This document shows, in pieces, positions 32,391-41,434 of a stretch of 44,876 nt of DNA. The DNA is from JBOFZL01 sp051655155 (lineage in GTDB: Bacteria > Bacillota > Clostridia > Peptostreptococcales > Filifactoraceae). The stretch spans positions 1 to 44,876 of the forward strand of contig JBOFZL010000070.1 in the NCBI GenBank assembly GCA_051655155.1, given 5' to 3'. How positions within the stretch are numbered: the stretch's first letter is position 1; each line of letters begins with the position of its first letter. Below the pieces are notes generated by a model, which saw nothing but the letters and a program-made list of their open reading frames with translations, had not been told where the DNA came from and ran no database searches. The translations under genes were made by a program, and so were the position numbers.

Positions 32391-33566
32391 ATGTCAAGAT
32401 TTACATTACCAAGAGATATTTATTACGGAAATGGCACTTTAGAAGAACTAAAAAACTTAAAAGGTACAAGAGCTATAATCGTTGTAGGTGGGGGCTCCAT
32501 GAAACGTTTTGGATTTTTAGATAGAGCTATCAATTACCTAAAAGAAGCAGGAATGGAAGTTCAACTATTTGAAAATGTGGAACCAGATCCGTCTGTAGAA
32601 ACAGTTATGGCAGGTGCTGAAGCAATGAGAAAATTCCAACCAGATTGGATAGTTTCCATGGGTGGAGGTTCTCCTATAGATGCAGCTAAAGCTATGTGGG
32701 CATTTTATGAATATCCAGAAACAGCCTTTGAAACTTTAATTACTCCTTTTTCTTTTCCAACATTAAGAACAAAGGCTCGTTTTGTAGCAATTCCTTCTAC
32801 ATCAGGGACTGCTACAGAAGTTACTGCATTTTCAGTAATTACTGATTACTCTAAAGGTGTTAAGTATCCTTTAGCAGATTATAATATTACTCCAGATATT
32901 GCTATTGTTGATCCAGAAATAGCTGAAACAATGCCTAAAGTGTTAGTTGCTCATACTGGAATGGACGCACTTACTCACGCTATAGAAGCTTATGTTTCTA
33001 CTTTAAATTCTGATTTTACAGATCCTCTTGCACTGAAAGCTATCGAAATGGTATTTGATAATCTAGAAGCTTCATACAATGGTGTAAAGGAAGCCAAAGC
33101 TAAGATGCACTATGCTCAATGTTTAGCAGGTATGGCTTTTAGTAACGCACTCCTAGGAATAGTTCATTCTATGGCACACAAAACAGGTGCTGTATTCTCC
33201 ACAGGACACATTCCTCACGGATGTGCAAACGCAATTTATTTACCATATGTAATTCAGTATAATGCTCCTAACATTAAGGAGAGGTATGCTAAAATAGCAC
33301 GTTATATTGGTCTTTCAGGAAGTAACGATGTTGAACTGACTGAACTATTAATTGCTAAAATTGATGAATTAAATAAAAAATTGGAAATTCCTCAAAATCT
33401 TAAAGATTTTGGAATCAACGAAGATGAATTCTTAGAGAAATTATCTACCTTCTCTTCTCTTGCTGTTGGAGATGCTTGTACAGGATCTAACCCTAGATCT
33501 ATTGAGCCAAAACAAATGGAAGAACTTTTCAAATGTTGTTATTACGGAACTAAAGTAAACTTCTAA
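32391..33566 (+). CDS. Iron-containing alcohol dehydrogenase
   Basis: This 391-residue NAD(P)-dependent dehydrogenase of the type III family interconverts alcohols and aldehydes during fermentation. It has the nucleotide-binding GGGSMKRFGF and VSMGGGSPIDAAKAMW, the signature STSGTATEVTAFSVI, and the iron ligands: Asp in ITPDIAIVDP and His in TGMDALTHAIEAYVS, then the His residues of GIVHSMAHKTGA and GHIPHGCANA. The C-terminus is Cys-rich (FKCCYYGTKVNF). The start is behind AAGGAGG. It appears monocistronic. Butanol, ethanol or 1,3-propanediol specificity cannot be told; glpK nearby on the other strand is not evidence for a 1,3-propanediol pathway by itself. Confidence 0.93.
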   Translation: MSRFTLPRDIYYGNGTLEELKNLKGTRAIIVVGGGSMKRFGFLDRAINYLKEAGMEVQLFENVEPDPSVETVMAGAEAMRKFQPDWIVSMGGGSPIDAAKAMWAFYEYPETAFETLITPFSFPTLRTKARFVAIPSTSGTATEVTAFSVITDYSKGVKYPLADYNITPDIAIVDPEIAETMPKVLVAHTGMDALTHAIEAYVSTLNSDFTDPLALKAIEMVFDNLEASYNGVKEAKAKMHYAQCLAGMAFSNALLGIVHSMAHKTGAVFSTGHIPHGCANAIYLPYVIQYNAPNIKERYAKIARYIGLSGSNDVELTELLIAKIDELNKKLEIPQNLKDFGINEDEFLEKLSTFSSLAVGDACTGSNPRSIEPKQMEELFKCCYYGTKVNF

Positions 33567-33622
33567 AAAAGTATATCATTTTTAATTTTTATTAAATATG
33601 TTCAAAGGAAAAAGTTAATTTT

Positions 33623-33673
33623 AAAAAAGTAGTTATAGCTTAAATTTATTTTAAGTTTATAACTACTTTTTTT
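33623..33673 (+). terminator. Terminator of the alcohol dehydrogenase gene
   Basis: A long stem (AAAAAAGTAGTTATA pairing with TATAACTACTTTTTT, continued by CTTAAA/TTTAAG) ending in a T run on the plus strand, 57 bp after the stop. Confidence 0.8.
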
Positions 33674-33678
33674 ATAAA

Positions 33679-33714
33679 AAGATAGCTTTAATCTTTTAAG
33701 ATTAAAGCTATCTT
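33679..33714 (-). terminator. Terminator of the htrA gene
   Basis: A perfect 17-bp stem (AAGATAGCTTTAATCTT with its complement) and a 2-base loop, followed by a T run on the minus strand. It forms a back-to-back pair with the preceding terminator between convergent genes. Confidence 0.78.
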
Positions 33715-33807
33715 AACCATATACTATTATACTAAATCTTCAAAAGCTATTTATTTTTTTCTATAAAACTTATCCCTTTATACATAGATATAAAGAACTT
33801 TAAATAT

Positions 33808-34902
33808 TTAGAAATTAATTTCCATACTTGTTTTCTTTCCATTTCTATATATTTCAATTTTAGTTTTATCACCCTTGCTATATTGATATAATTCTCTAAT
33901 CAAAGCACTCATCGTATCAACTTCCTTTTCCCCTAACTTTAGAATTACATCATTTTGCTGTATTCCAGCTTTTTCTGCAACTGAATTAGACTCAACCTTT
34001 GCTACATACACTCCTTTTTTAACACCCATATCTACACCTGTCATTTGTGTATAGTAGTCTACATTTATACCTTGAATACCTAACATTACCTTTTCAAAAT
34101 GTCCATTTTCTTTAAACTGATTAACTATTGACTTTGCGCTATTTATTGGAATCGCAAAACCTAGACCTTCCCCTGACTTTGCCTTAATCGTATTTATGCC
34201 TATAACTTGTCCCTTTGAGTTTAAAAGTGGACCTCCACTATTTCCTGGATTTATAGCTGCAGATGTTTGTATCAGTCCCTCCATTAATATGTTTCCCTCT
34301 ACATTTAAGCTCCTATCCAATCCGGAAACTATACCCTCTGTTACCGTTCTTTCAAATTCTAATCCTAGAGGGTTTCCTATCGCTATAGATGTATCACCAA
34401 TTTCAACCTTATCACTATCTGCAAGTTCAGCTGCTTGAAGTCCAGTTCTATTAACTTTTAAAATTGCTAAGTCAACATTAGGATCATTCCATAAAACTTC
34501 TCCTGATTCCTTACTTCCATCGTACAATAGCACAGTTACATCCTTCGCCTTACCATCATCAACAACATGTGAATTTGTAAGAATGTATCCTCTTGAATCC
34601 ACAACCAACCCAGTTCCAATACCACTCGCTTGGCTTGATATCCCAAAAAAATTATCTACTTTTTCAACAACTGTTGTAACTCCTACTACCGAAGGCATAG
34701 CCTTTTCAATTACTGCCTTATACATATTCTCTTGAGAGTTTTCTCCTGTTATATTAATAACTTTTTGGGTGCTACTCCCTCCTATAGCTTCACCCTTAGA
34801 ATTAACCACTGTCATGATAGTTGGTAACCCTAACATAGTTATCATGCTTCCTATTAAAGCTCCTATCAAAGCAGTTATAAATACTGACCCTTTACCTTTC
34901 AT
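33808..34902 (-). CDS. htrA: HtrA/DegP-like serine protease with PDZ domain
   Basis: This membrane-anchored protease acts on misfolded exported proteins. The 364 residues show an N-terminal anchor (about 6-30, VFITALIGALIGSMITMLG), a trypsin-like domain with the triad His in ILTNSHVVDD, Asp in DPNVDLAILKV and Ser in INPGNSGGPLL, and one C-terminal PDZ domain (about 265-355: KKGVYVAKVESNSVAEKAGI then NDVILKLGEKEV). AGGAGG precedes the ATG at 34902. It follows the yycJ-type gene by 15 bp, an arrangement typical of the end of the walRK operon, although the two-component genes are not here. Confidence 0.94.
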   Translation of the reverse strand: MKGKGSVFITALIGALIGSMITMLGLPTIMTVVNSKGEAIGGSSTQKVINITGENSQENMYKAVIEKAMPSVVGVTTVVEKVDNFFGISSQASGIGTGLVVDSRGYILTNSHVVDDGKAKDVTVLLYDGSKESGEVLWNDPNVDLAILKVNRTGLQAAELADSDKVEIGDTSIAIGNPLGLEFERTVTEGIVSGLDRSLNVEGNILMEGLIQTSAAINPGNSGGPLLNSKGQVIGINTIKAKSGEGLGFAIPINSAKSIVNQFKENGHFEKVMLGIQGINVDYYTQMTGVDMGVKKGVYVAKVESNSVAEKAGIQQNDVILKLGEKEVDTMSALIRELYQYSKGDKTKIEIYRNGKKTSMEINF

Positions 34903-34917
34903 ACGCTTCCTCCTATT

Positions 34918-35703
34918 TTATACAGAATACACATTTGATACTTTATCCCGTCGTAACACATCAAGCCCCACATCACTACCTGTTATTCCATGACTTTTTA
35001 AAACTTCTTCTACCGTCTGATAGGCTAACAGGGGCATATTATTCTCTTTACTTAAGTGAGCTAACAATATTCTTTCTGTGCCAGCTTTTGCTAAGGCACA
35101 ACTTAGAAACGCACACTCCATATTACTTAAATGTCCTACCTCTGACCTTATTCTTGTCTTTAGGTTTACTGGATAACTACTAAATTTCAACATCTCCGGA
35201 TCATAATTTGACTCTACCACAGCCATATTAGCACCTTCGATAGCTTTAAAAACCTCATCTGAAACATATCCTAAGTCTGTTGCAATAGCCAATATTTTCT
35301 TGCCATTTGTTACTGTAAATCCACAAGAATCCTTTGCATCATGACTTGTTCTAAAAGCCTCAATTCTTACTTCGTCTATGTCTACCTTCTTTCCTGCTTT
35401 AATTTCCTTAATGTTATGGGATGCAATTTTCCCTATAGTCTTAACCATATTTTCCCAAGTACCTTCTGTGGCATATATAGGAATATCATATTTTCTGCTA
35501 ATTACACCAACTCCCTGAATATGATCTATATGTTCATGGGTGACAAAAATTCCATTTACTTTTTTAAGATTTTCGTCATGAAAGCTAAGGCCATCTTCTA
35601 TTCTTTTCCCACTGATACCTGCATCTATTATTAAACAAGTACTTCCAGATTTTACAAAATGGCAGTTTCCTGAACTTCCTGATGAAACTGAAATATATTT
35701 CAT
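34918..35703 (-). CDS. yycJ: YycJ/WalJ-type metallo-beta-lactamase-fold hydrolase
   Basis: This 261-residue protein has the MBL fold: SSGSSGNCHFVKSGSTCLII at the start, the metal-binding HEHIDHIQGV motif, FRTSHDAKDSCGFTV, a central Asp in IATDLGYVSDE, and the late His in LLAHLSKENN. YycJ proteins are linked to cell-wall metabolism and DNA repair in Firmicutes; they are probably phosphodiesterases or 5'-exonucleases. AAAGGAAG precedes the ATG. It is cotranscribed with htrA. Confidence 0.92.
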   Translation of the reverse strand: MKYISVSSGSSGNCHFVKSGSTCLIIDAGISGKRIEDGLSFHDENLKKVNGIFVTHEHIDHIQGVGVISRKYDIPIYATEGTWENMVKTIGKIASHNIKEIKAGKKVDIDEVRIEAFRTSHDAKDSCGFTVTNGKKILAIATDLGYVSDEVFKAIEGANMAVVESNYDPEMLKFSSYPVNLKTRIRSEVGHLSNMECAFLSCALAKAGTERILLAHLSKENNMPLLAYQTVEEVLKSHGITGSDVGLDVLRRDKVSNVYSV

Positions 35704-35792
35704 AATACTTCCTTTCGGTCCACCATTTAACCTTATTTTGAATTATACTAGTCAAATGTGGATATATTTTAAAAAATAAGTATTAATTTATA

Positions 35793-37004
35793 CTAATTTT
35801 TATTAATTTCTTTTAAAATTTTCACACATATATTGTTCCAATTTAGCTTGTCTAAAGCTTCTTCTTGTGATATATATTTTCCATTCTTAGATTTTATAAT
35901 GGCATTAGCTATATTATCAATATACATCTCTTCATCAAACCTTACATTACCGTCATCCCCCATCTGTCCAACAAGTTCTATTCCTGTTAGTGAAAGTTCT
36001 TTAAAATTTTCTAAAAACCAAGAAAATGAACCTTCAATTTTGCTATAGATTATCTTCATTCCACAAGCAATAGCTTCTATAATCACTAGAGGTAACCCTT
36101 CATAAAATGATGGTAAAATAAAGGTTTCACTGCTTCTAAAAAGTTTTGATAATTCCGTTTGACTAATTTTTCCGCTAAAAATTATTTTGTGAGCAGTATT
36201 CTCTTCTATGGATTTTGAAATTTCTTTTATTCTGTTTATAAAATCTTTATTATTTCCCTCTCCAACAATATACAATTCCATTGGCATGTTAACCTTCTCC
36301 ATAGCTCTTATTAAATACTCTACACCCTTACTGGGAGATAACTTACCTGTATAAACCAGACGATTTTCACGTTTATCTTCATTGCTACAAAAAAATATAT
36401 CTTTATTATACCCCATGCCAATTGAAACTAATTTACTTTGGTCTATATTAAATAAACTTGATATACTTTCTATCTGTGATTTTTGTAAAGCATATATTTT
36501 ATTCAGATGTCTAATATTTGTTCTTATAAAATCATATTCTAAAGAATGTTCCTTTAATTGCCTTATACATGTCCCATGACAAATCGCCACTATTTTTCTA
36601 TGTGATAATATATTTACGGTCATTGCTGTTAGTAAATATAAATGATGACATATAATCAAATCTGGAGTAAATTCAGCATCTGTTTTCAACAACATCTTTT
36701 CAAATTCAGCTTTAAATTTTGATAAACTTAATTCGTCCATATCTTTATATTTCGAACTTTTATATGGCATATTATCACTCATACCAAATACTGGAAAAGG
36801 CAGTTCTTCACTATCAAAAGAAACCTTGTACTCTTTAACATTTAAAAAAGCACATTCATTAGTTTCACTCTTGCTCCCTCCAAAAATCACTGCCTGTTCT
36901 ATATCTAACAAGCTAAATCCTTTTACCAACTCTGAAAGGTATATGCCCGAACCTGTATCTCGTGGTTTTTGTGCCGTTACGCTTAATATTTTAATCTTTT
37001 TCAT
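35793..37004 (-). CDS. GT-B fold glycosyltransferase (family 4-like)
   Basis: This 403-residue protein has a family 1/4 retaining glycosyltransferase pattern. The N-terminal Rossmann domain has KILSVTAQKPRDTGSGIYLSE, the acceptor-side loop, ICHHLYLLTAMTV and ICHGTC. The C-terminal donor domain has YTGKLSPSKGVEYLIRAMEKV, LYIVGEGNNKDF and the EX7E-type motif SFYEGLPLVIIEAIACG. There is no signal peptide; it is a cytosolic enzyme acting on lipid-linked or small-molecule acceptors. The ATG at 37004 abuts the glpK stop (no gap), so the two are likely cotranscribed. The sugar donor and acceptor are unknown. Confidence 0.88.
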   Translation of the reverse strand: MKKIKILSVTAQKPRDTGSGIYLSELVKGFSLLDIEQAVIFGGSKSETNECAFLNVKEYKVSFDSEELPFPVFGMSDNMPYKSSKYKDMDELSLSKFKAEFEKMLLKTDAEFTPDLIICHHLYLLTAMTVNILSHRKIVAICHGTCIRQLKEHSLEYDFIRTNIRHLNKIYALQKSQIESISSLFNIDQSKLVSIGMGYNKDIFFCSNEDKRENRLVYTGKLSPSKGVEYLIRAMEKVNMPMELYIVGEGNNKDFINRIKEISKSIEENTAHKIIFSGKISQTELSKLFRSSETFILPSFYEGLPLVIIEAIACGMKIIYSKIEGSFSWFLENFKELSLTGIELVGQMGDDGNVRFDEEMYIDNIANAIIKSKNGKYISQEEALDKLNWNNICVKILKEINKN

Positions 37005-38492
37005 TTACTCTTCCCACTCTAAAACTCTGGAAACTGCTTTCTTCCACTTTACATAAAGATTTTCCCTATCCTCACTTCTCATAGAAGGATTAAATTCTCT
37101 GTCTGTCTTTCTACCTTTTTCTAACTGCTCTTGACTCTCCCAAAAACCAACTGCAAGTCCGGCTAAATATGCAGCTCCTAACGCTGTAGATTCGGTAATC
37201 TTTGTTCTTATTACCTTTGAACCTAATATATCACTTTGAAATTGCATGATAAAGTTATTAAGACTAGCGCCTCCGTCTACCCTTAAATCTTTTAGACTAA
37301 TTCCTGTATCTTCTTCCATTGCCTGAATAACATCCTTAGTTTGATAACCTATAGATTCTAACGATGCTCTTATTATCTGCTTTCGCCCACTACCCCTAGT
37401 TAGTCCCATTATCCCACCTCTTGCATACATATCCCAATAAGGTGCTCCTAATCCAACAAACCCTGGAACTACAATAACACCCCCAGAATTTTCAATAGAA
37501 TTAGCAAAGTATTCCGTATCCTCTGGATCTTGAATTAACCTTAATTCATCCCTTAACCACTTTACAACTGCACCACCTACAAATATAGAGCCTTCAAGAG
37601 CGTAACAAGGTTTACAATCCTTATTAATAGCAATGGTTGTTATAAGCCCATTTTTACTTACCAAATTCTTTGTACCTGTATTCATAAGAAGAAAACAACC
37701 TGTTCCATAGGTATTCTTCGCCTCTCCTTCTTCAACACAGCCTTGACCAAAAAGTGCGGCTTGCTGATCTCCTGCTATTCCTGAAATAGGTACTCTAACC
37801 TTTGGAAACTCTGCATATCCGTATACCATTGATGATAACTTGACTTGAGGGAGCATAGATTTTGGTATATTAAATTCATTTAGAAGTTTTTCATCCCACT
37901 CTAATTCTACAATATTAAACAACATAGTTCTTGACGCATTTGTGTAGTCTGTAACATGAACCCTTCCCCCTGTAAGTTTCCAGACCAACCATGTATCTAT
38001 TGTACCAAATAACAATTCTCCATTTTCCGCCTGTTCTCTAGCACCTTCCACATTATCCAATATCCACTTTATTTTACTTCCACTAAAGTAAGCATCTACC
38101 ACGAGTCCTGTAGATTTTCTTATATACTCTTCCAACCCTCTTTCCTTTAGCTCTTCACAAAATTCTGCTGTTCTCCTACACTGCCAAACTATTGCGTTAT
38201 ACAACGGTTTCCCTGTTTTCTTATTCCAAACTACCACTGTTTCTCGCTGATTTGTAATTCCAATTGCTGCCAGTTCTTCCGGCTCTATATCAGCCATCAT
38301 TAAAACCTCTTGCAATACACCATATTGAGTTGACCAGATTTCCATGGGATCTTGCTCCACAAATCCCTCTTTAGGATAAATCTGCGTTATTTCTTTTTGA
38401 GAAACCGCTACTATATTTTGTTCCTTATCAAAAATTATTGCTCTCGAACTGGTAGTCCCTTGGTCTAAAGCAACTATATATTTTTTACTCAT
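37005..38492 (-). CDS. glpK: Glycerol kinase
   Basis: This enzyme phosphorylates glycerol to sn-glycerol 3-phosphate. The 495 residues are typical: phosphate-1 motif ALDQGTTSSRAIIFD, substrate segment GITNQRETVVVWNKKTGKPL, GDQQAALFGQGC, phosphate-2/adenosine regions APYWDMYARGGIMGLTRG and RVDGGASLNNFIMQFQ. The segment corresponding to the HPr-phosphorylated His loop of enterococcal GlpK reads VYGYAEF with no His, so PTS control by that route is unlikely (inference). The ATG overlaps the decarboxylase end by 8 bp, and AAGGAGG lies before it. No glpF or glpD is adjacent. Confidence 0.96.
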   Translation of the reverse strand: MSKKYIVALDQGTTSSRAIIFDKEQNIVAVSQKEITQIYPKEGFVEQDPMEIWSTQYGVLQEVLMMADIEPEELAAIGITNQRETVVVWNKKTGKPLYNAIVWQCRRTAEFCEELKERGLEEYIRKSTGLVVDAYFSGSKIKWILDNVEGAREQAENGELLFGTIDTWLVWKLTGGRVHVTDYTNASRTMLFNIVELEWDEKLLNEFNIPKSMLPQVKLSSMVYGYAEFPKVRVPISGIAGDQQAALFGQGCVEEGEAKNTYGTGCFLLMNTGTKNLVSKNGLITTIAINKDCKPCYALEGSIFVGGAVVKWLRDELRLIQDPEDTEYFANSIENSGGVIVVPGFVGLGAPYWDMYARGGIMGLTRGSGRKQIIRASLESIGYQTKDVIQAMEEDTGISLKDLRVDGGASLNNFIMQFQSDILGSKVIRTKITESTALGAAYLAGLAVGFWESQEQLEKGRKTDREFNPSMRSEDRENLYVKWKKAVSRVLEWEE

Positions 38493-39855
38493 AGACCAAA
38501 ACCTCCTTTTTAATATTTAATCTTTCTAATATTCTTACTATCTCTTCACTAAATATTTCCCCCTCTAAAATAAGTGGTATCCCTGGAGGAAATGGAATTA
38601 TCCTTTTTGCACAAACATGACCAACACTATCTTTAATAGCAACAATCTTTGTCATCTTATCTAAACCTTCATATATCTCATATTTTTTTTCTAACTTTGG
38701 AAAGTATAAGTTAATATTAGTAATTTCATCTTCAGCTTCATAGCTTTTAACTATTTTAATAGCAGATTCCATAATCTTGCATATATGCGTATATCTGTGA
38801 CCTACACCCAATATAAACATTAGGTTACTACCTAGTGACATCTCCGACTGAATTTTATACTTTGTTCTTAATATTCTATCTAAATATTCTGCCGGAACTT
38901 TTGTGTTTATTACAAACTTACAAAAATCATCCACAGGAACTATTTTTACATATGGATTTTCTCTATATAGCTCCCTAGCTTTTATAACATCTTCATAAAC
39001 CTCATCTATAAGCTCCTCCCCTAAACTTTCCATACACTCTCTAGCAATATCAATCGAAGCCATCAACACATAAGATGGGCTTGAAGAAAGAAACTTTTCT
39101 ACTGACCTTTCCACCTTTGAAACCAGCTTTTTATCCATCCCTTTTTTACAATGTAAAATAGCTGTTTGGGTTAAAGCCGGCAACATTTTATGTGTGCTTT
39201 GCACCACCATATCTGCACCTTGATAAAGGCTGCTAGTTGGAAGCTTTTTATTAAATCTTAAATGTGCTCCATGTGCCTCGTCAACTAAAAGATACATACC
39301 TCTTTCATGTAAAAATGCAGATATTTCTTTTAAATCACTGGTGAACCCCCAAAAATTTGGATGAGTCAAAACTACAGCCACAGCATCTGGACAGCTTAGC
39401 ACGGCTTTTTTTATTTCATCAACATCATAACCTTCATCTATTCCTATATCCTTATTTACTCTAGGATATACATATTCGACCTTTAATCTTTTAAGTTCAG
39501 AAATATTGGATACAGACTTATGGCAGTTACGAGCAACTATTATTTTATCTCCTATATCTGTTACTGCATCTACCATTGCATATACCCCTGATGTGCTTCC
39601 GTTTATAAGCATAAAAGTTTTTTCGCTATCATACGATTCCTTTAGTTTATCCATCGCCTCTTTTATCATTCCTTCTGGATTAGATAAATTATCTGTTCCT
39701 TCCACTTCTGTAACATCATATTGAAAGAGATGCTCCCTTAACTTTTCCATAGCATAAAAGTCGCTTTTCCCAAAATGTCCAGGCATATGAAATCTTAAAA
39801 TACTCTCTTTCCTATACGCTTCTAAGCCTTTAAGCATCGGCATCTTTTCCAACAT
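38485..39855 (-). CDS. Orn/Lys/Arg decarboxylase family PLP enzyme
   Basis: This 456-residue fold-type I PLP protein contains the family's N-terminal RFHMPGHFG segment, the ring-stacking NGSTSGVYAM, the PLP-contacting LLVDEAHGAHLRF, and the Schiff-base Lys in VVQSTHKMLPALTQTA. The C-terminal domain contains HVCAKRIIPFPPGIPLILEGE. It is the short SpeA/YaaO type without the wing domain. It decarboxylates arginine, lysine or ornithine to a polyamine or diamine; the exact substrate cannot be told. It is preceded by scfB (15 bp) and overlaps glpK. GGAGGAAGGG lies before the ATG. Confidence 0.9.
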   Translation of the reverse strand: MLEKMPMLKGLEAYRKESILRFHMPGHFGKSDFYAMEKLREHLFQYDVTEVEGTDNLSNPEGMIKEAMDKLKESYDSEKTFMLINGSTSGVYAMVDAVTDIGDKIIVARNCHKSVSNISELKRLKVEYVYPRVNKDIGIDEGYDVDEIKKAVLSCPDAVAVVLTHPNFWGFTSDLKEISAFLHERGMYLLVDEAHGAHLRFNKKLPTSSLYQGADMVVQSTHKMLPALTQTAILHCKKGMDKKLVSKVERSVEKFLSSSPSYVLMASIDIARECMESLGEELIDEVYEDVIKARELYRENPYVKIVPVDDFCKFVINTKVPAEYLDRILRTKYKIQSEMSLGSNLMFILGVGHRYTHICKIMESAIKIVKSYEAEDEITNINLYFPKLEKKYEIYEGLDKMTKIVAIKDSVGHVCAKRIIPFPPGIPLILEGEIFSEEIVRILERLNIKKEVLVYE

Positions 39856-39870
39856 ACCCTTCCTCCCATA

Positions 39871-41250
39871 TTACTCTTGTAATCTAAGTGCAGTTTCAAC
39901 CATGATTGCACATTCTATCCTTTTTTTCTGCATTAAACAACCATCTTCATAGGGCTTCATTATATCTCCGTTAAAGTTCTTTGCATTTGCATGACAGCCT
40001 CCTGAACAGTAAAACTTAGCCCAACACTTTTGGCAACTTTCCTTTGTCTCTACGTTACAACCAGAAAATTCTTCTATTATCTTTTTAGGGAAGTCTTTAT
40101 CCTCTTCCAATATATTTCCCATTTTATACTCATCCTTGCCTACAAACTGATGACAAGGATATATATCTCCTTCTGGCGTAATTGCAAGATATTCTAAGGC
40201 TGCACCACATCCTGTAATCCTTTTAATCGCACAAGGTCCACCAGATAAATCTATCATATAATGAAAAAACTTAAAATTTTCATCTTTTTTTCTTACATTC
40301 AAATAATCAAGAGCGAAATCTTCATACGCCTTAAGCACAGCAGGAATATCTTCACTTCTTAAAGCATAGTCATTGTACTCAGGATCTACCACAGGTTCCA
40401 TAGAAGTAAGCTTAAAACCTAAATCTTTAAAATGCATTACATCTTTTCCAAAGTTCATATTATTTCTTGTAAAAGTTCCTCTGATATAATAAAACTTATT
40501 TTTTCTTCCTTCAATCAACTTTTGATATTTAGGAACAATTATTTCGTAACTTCCTTTATTATTAATTGTTGGTCGCATAGCATTATTTATTTCCTCTCGA
40601 CCATCTAGACTTAAAACTACATTATGCATATTTTCATTAATATATTTGATTATATCCTCATCTAACAATACCCCATTTGTAGTTATTGTAAATCTAAAAA
40701 TTTTGCCGCTTTCTTTTGCTTTTTCATTTCCATAGTCAACTAATCTTTTTACAACATCAAAATTCATCAAGGGTTCTCCCCCAAAAAAGTCAACCTCAAG
40801 ATTCTTCCTTGACCCTGAATTTTTCAAAAGGTAATCTATAGACGCTTTTCCTACCTCAAAACTCATTAACCCCTTCGGTCCATTAAAATCACCTTGAGAT
40901 GCAAAGCAATATTTACATCTCAAATTACAATCATGTGCCATATGAAGACAAAGAGCCTTAACCACAGGTTTTCGTGTTGAAAAAATTTTTGACGCTGCAA
41001 AATTATCCTCACTAAATAATAATCCCATATTTTTTAACTCCAAAACTTCATCATAAGCCTCTTTTAAAGCTTCTTTACTAAATTCACCTGAACAATTTTT
41101 TAAAACAAAGTCTAACTCACTTAAATTTCCATCTCCATCAAAAAAGTCTAAAACTTTAAAAACTATCTCATCTACTAAGTGTATTGACCCTGTATTTACA
41201 TCTACAACAAAATTCATATCATTTTGTTTAAATTTATGAATTAATCTCAT
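39871..41250 (-). CDS. scfB: SCIFF-peptide radical SAM/SPASM maturase
   Basis: ScfB (CteB-type) enzymes form thioether crosslinks in the Cys-rich SCIFF peptide ScfA. The 459 residues show the N-terminal RiPP-recognition part (HKFKQNDMNFVVDVNTGSIH), the radical SAM core with CLHMAHDCNLRCKYCFASQG (CxxxCxxC) and DFFGGEPLMNF, and a SPASM domain with its many Cys, including GGPCAIKRITGCG, PCHQFVG, CNVETKESCQKCW, KFYCSGGCHANAKNF and a terminal DGCLM. The resemblance to CteB of Clostridium thermocellum is strong. The gene's usual partner, a roughly 46-residue precursor with six Cys, is not found upstream (41250-41430) or elsewhere in this window. The start ATG is preceded by GGAGAAA. Confidence 0.95.
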   Translation of the reverse strand: MRLIHKFKQNDMNFVVDVNTGSIHLVDEIVFKVLDFFDGDGNLSELDFVLKNCSGEFSKEALKEAYDEVLELKNMGLLFSEDNFAASKIFSTRKPVVKALCLHMAHDCNLRCKYCFASQGDFNGPKGLMSFEVGKASIDYLLKNSGSRKNLEVDFFGGEPLMNFDVVKRLVDYGNEKAKESGKIFRFTITTNGVLLDEDIIKYINENMHNVVLSLDGREEINNAMRPTINNKGSYEIIVPKYQKLIEGRKNKFYYIRGTFTRNNMNFGKDVMHFKDLGFKLTSMEPVVDPEYNDYALRSEDIPAVLKAYEDFALDYLNVRKKDENFKFFHYMIDLSGGPCAIKRITGCGAALEYLAITPEGDIYPCHQFVGKDEYKMGNILEEDKDFPKKIIEEFSGCNVETKESCQKCWAKFYCSGGCHANAKNFNGDIMKPYEDGCLMQKKRIECAIMVETALRLQE

Positions 41251-41387
41251 CTATTATTTCTCCATTTCTAATATCTATAAATCTTCTATATATTATATAC
41301 TAAATTGCCGACTTTTCATACTAGAAAAATAGTTTAAAACTATTATTAAAACTTAATCTTTAACACTTAAGCTTTAATTTTAAGTAA

Positions 41388-41412
41388 TAAAAAAGAGTAG
41401 CCTTCGCTACCC
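41388..41412 (-). terminator. Terminator of the stalk-domain protein gene
   Basis: On the minus strand GGGTAGC pairs with GCTACTC (one G-U) around a GAAG tetraloop, followed by six T. It lies 22 bp past the stop and separates this gene from scfB. Confidence 0.85.
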
Positions 41413-41434
41413 TTCCTTATTATCAAACTTACCT

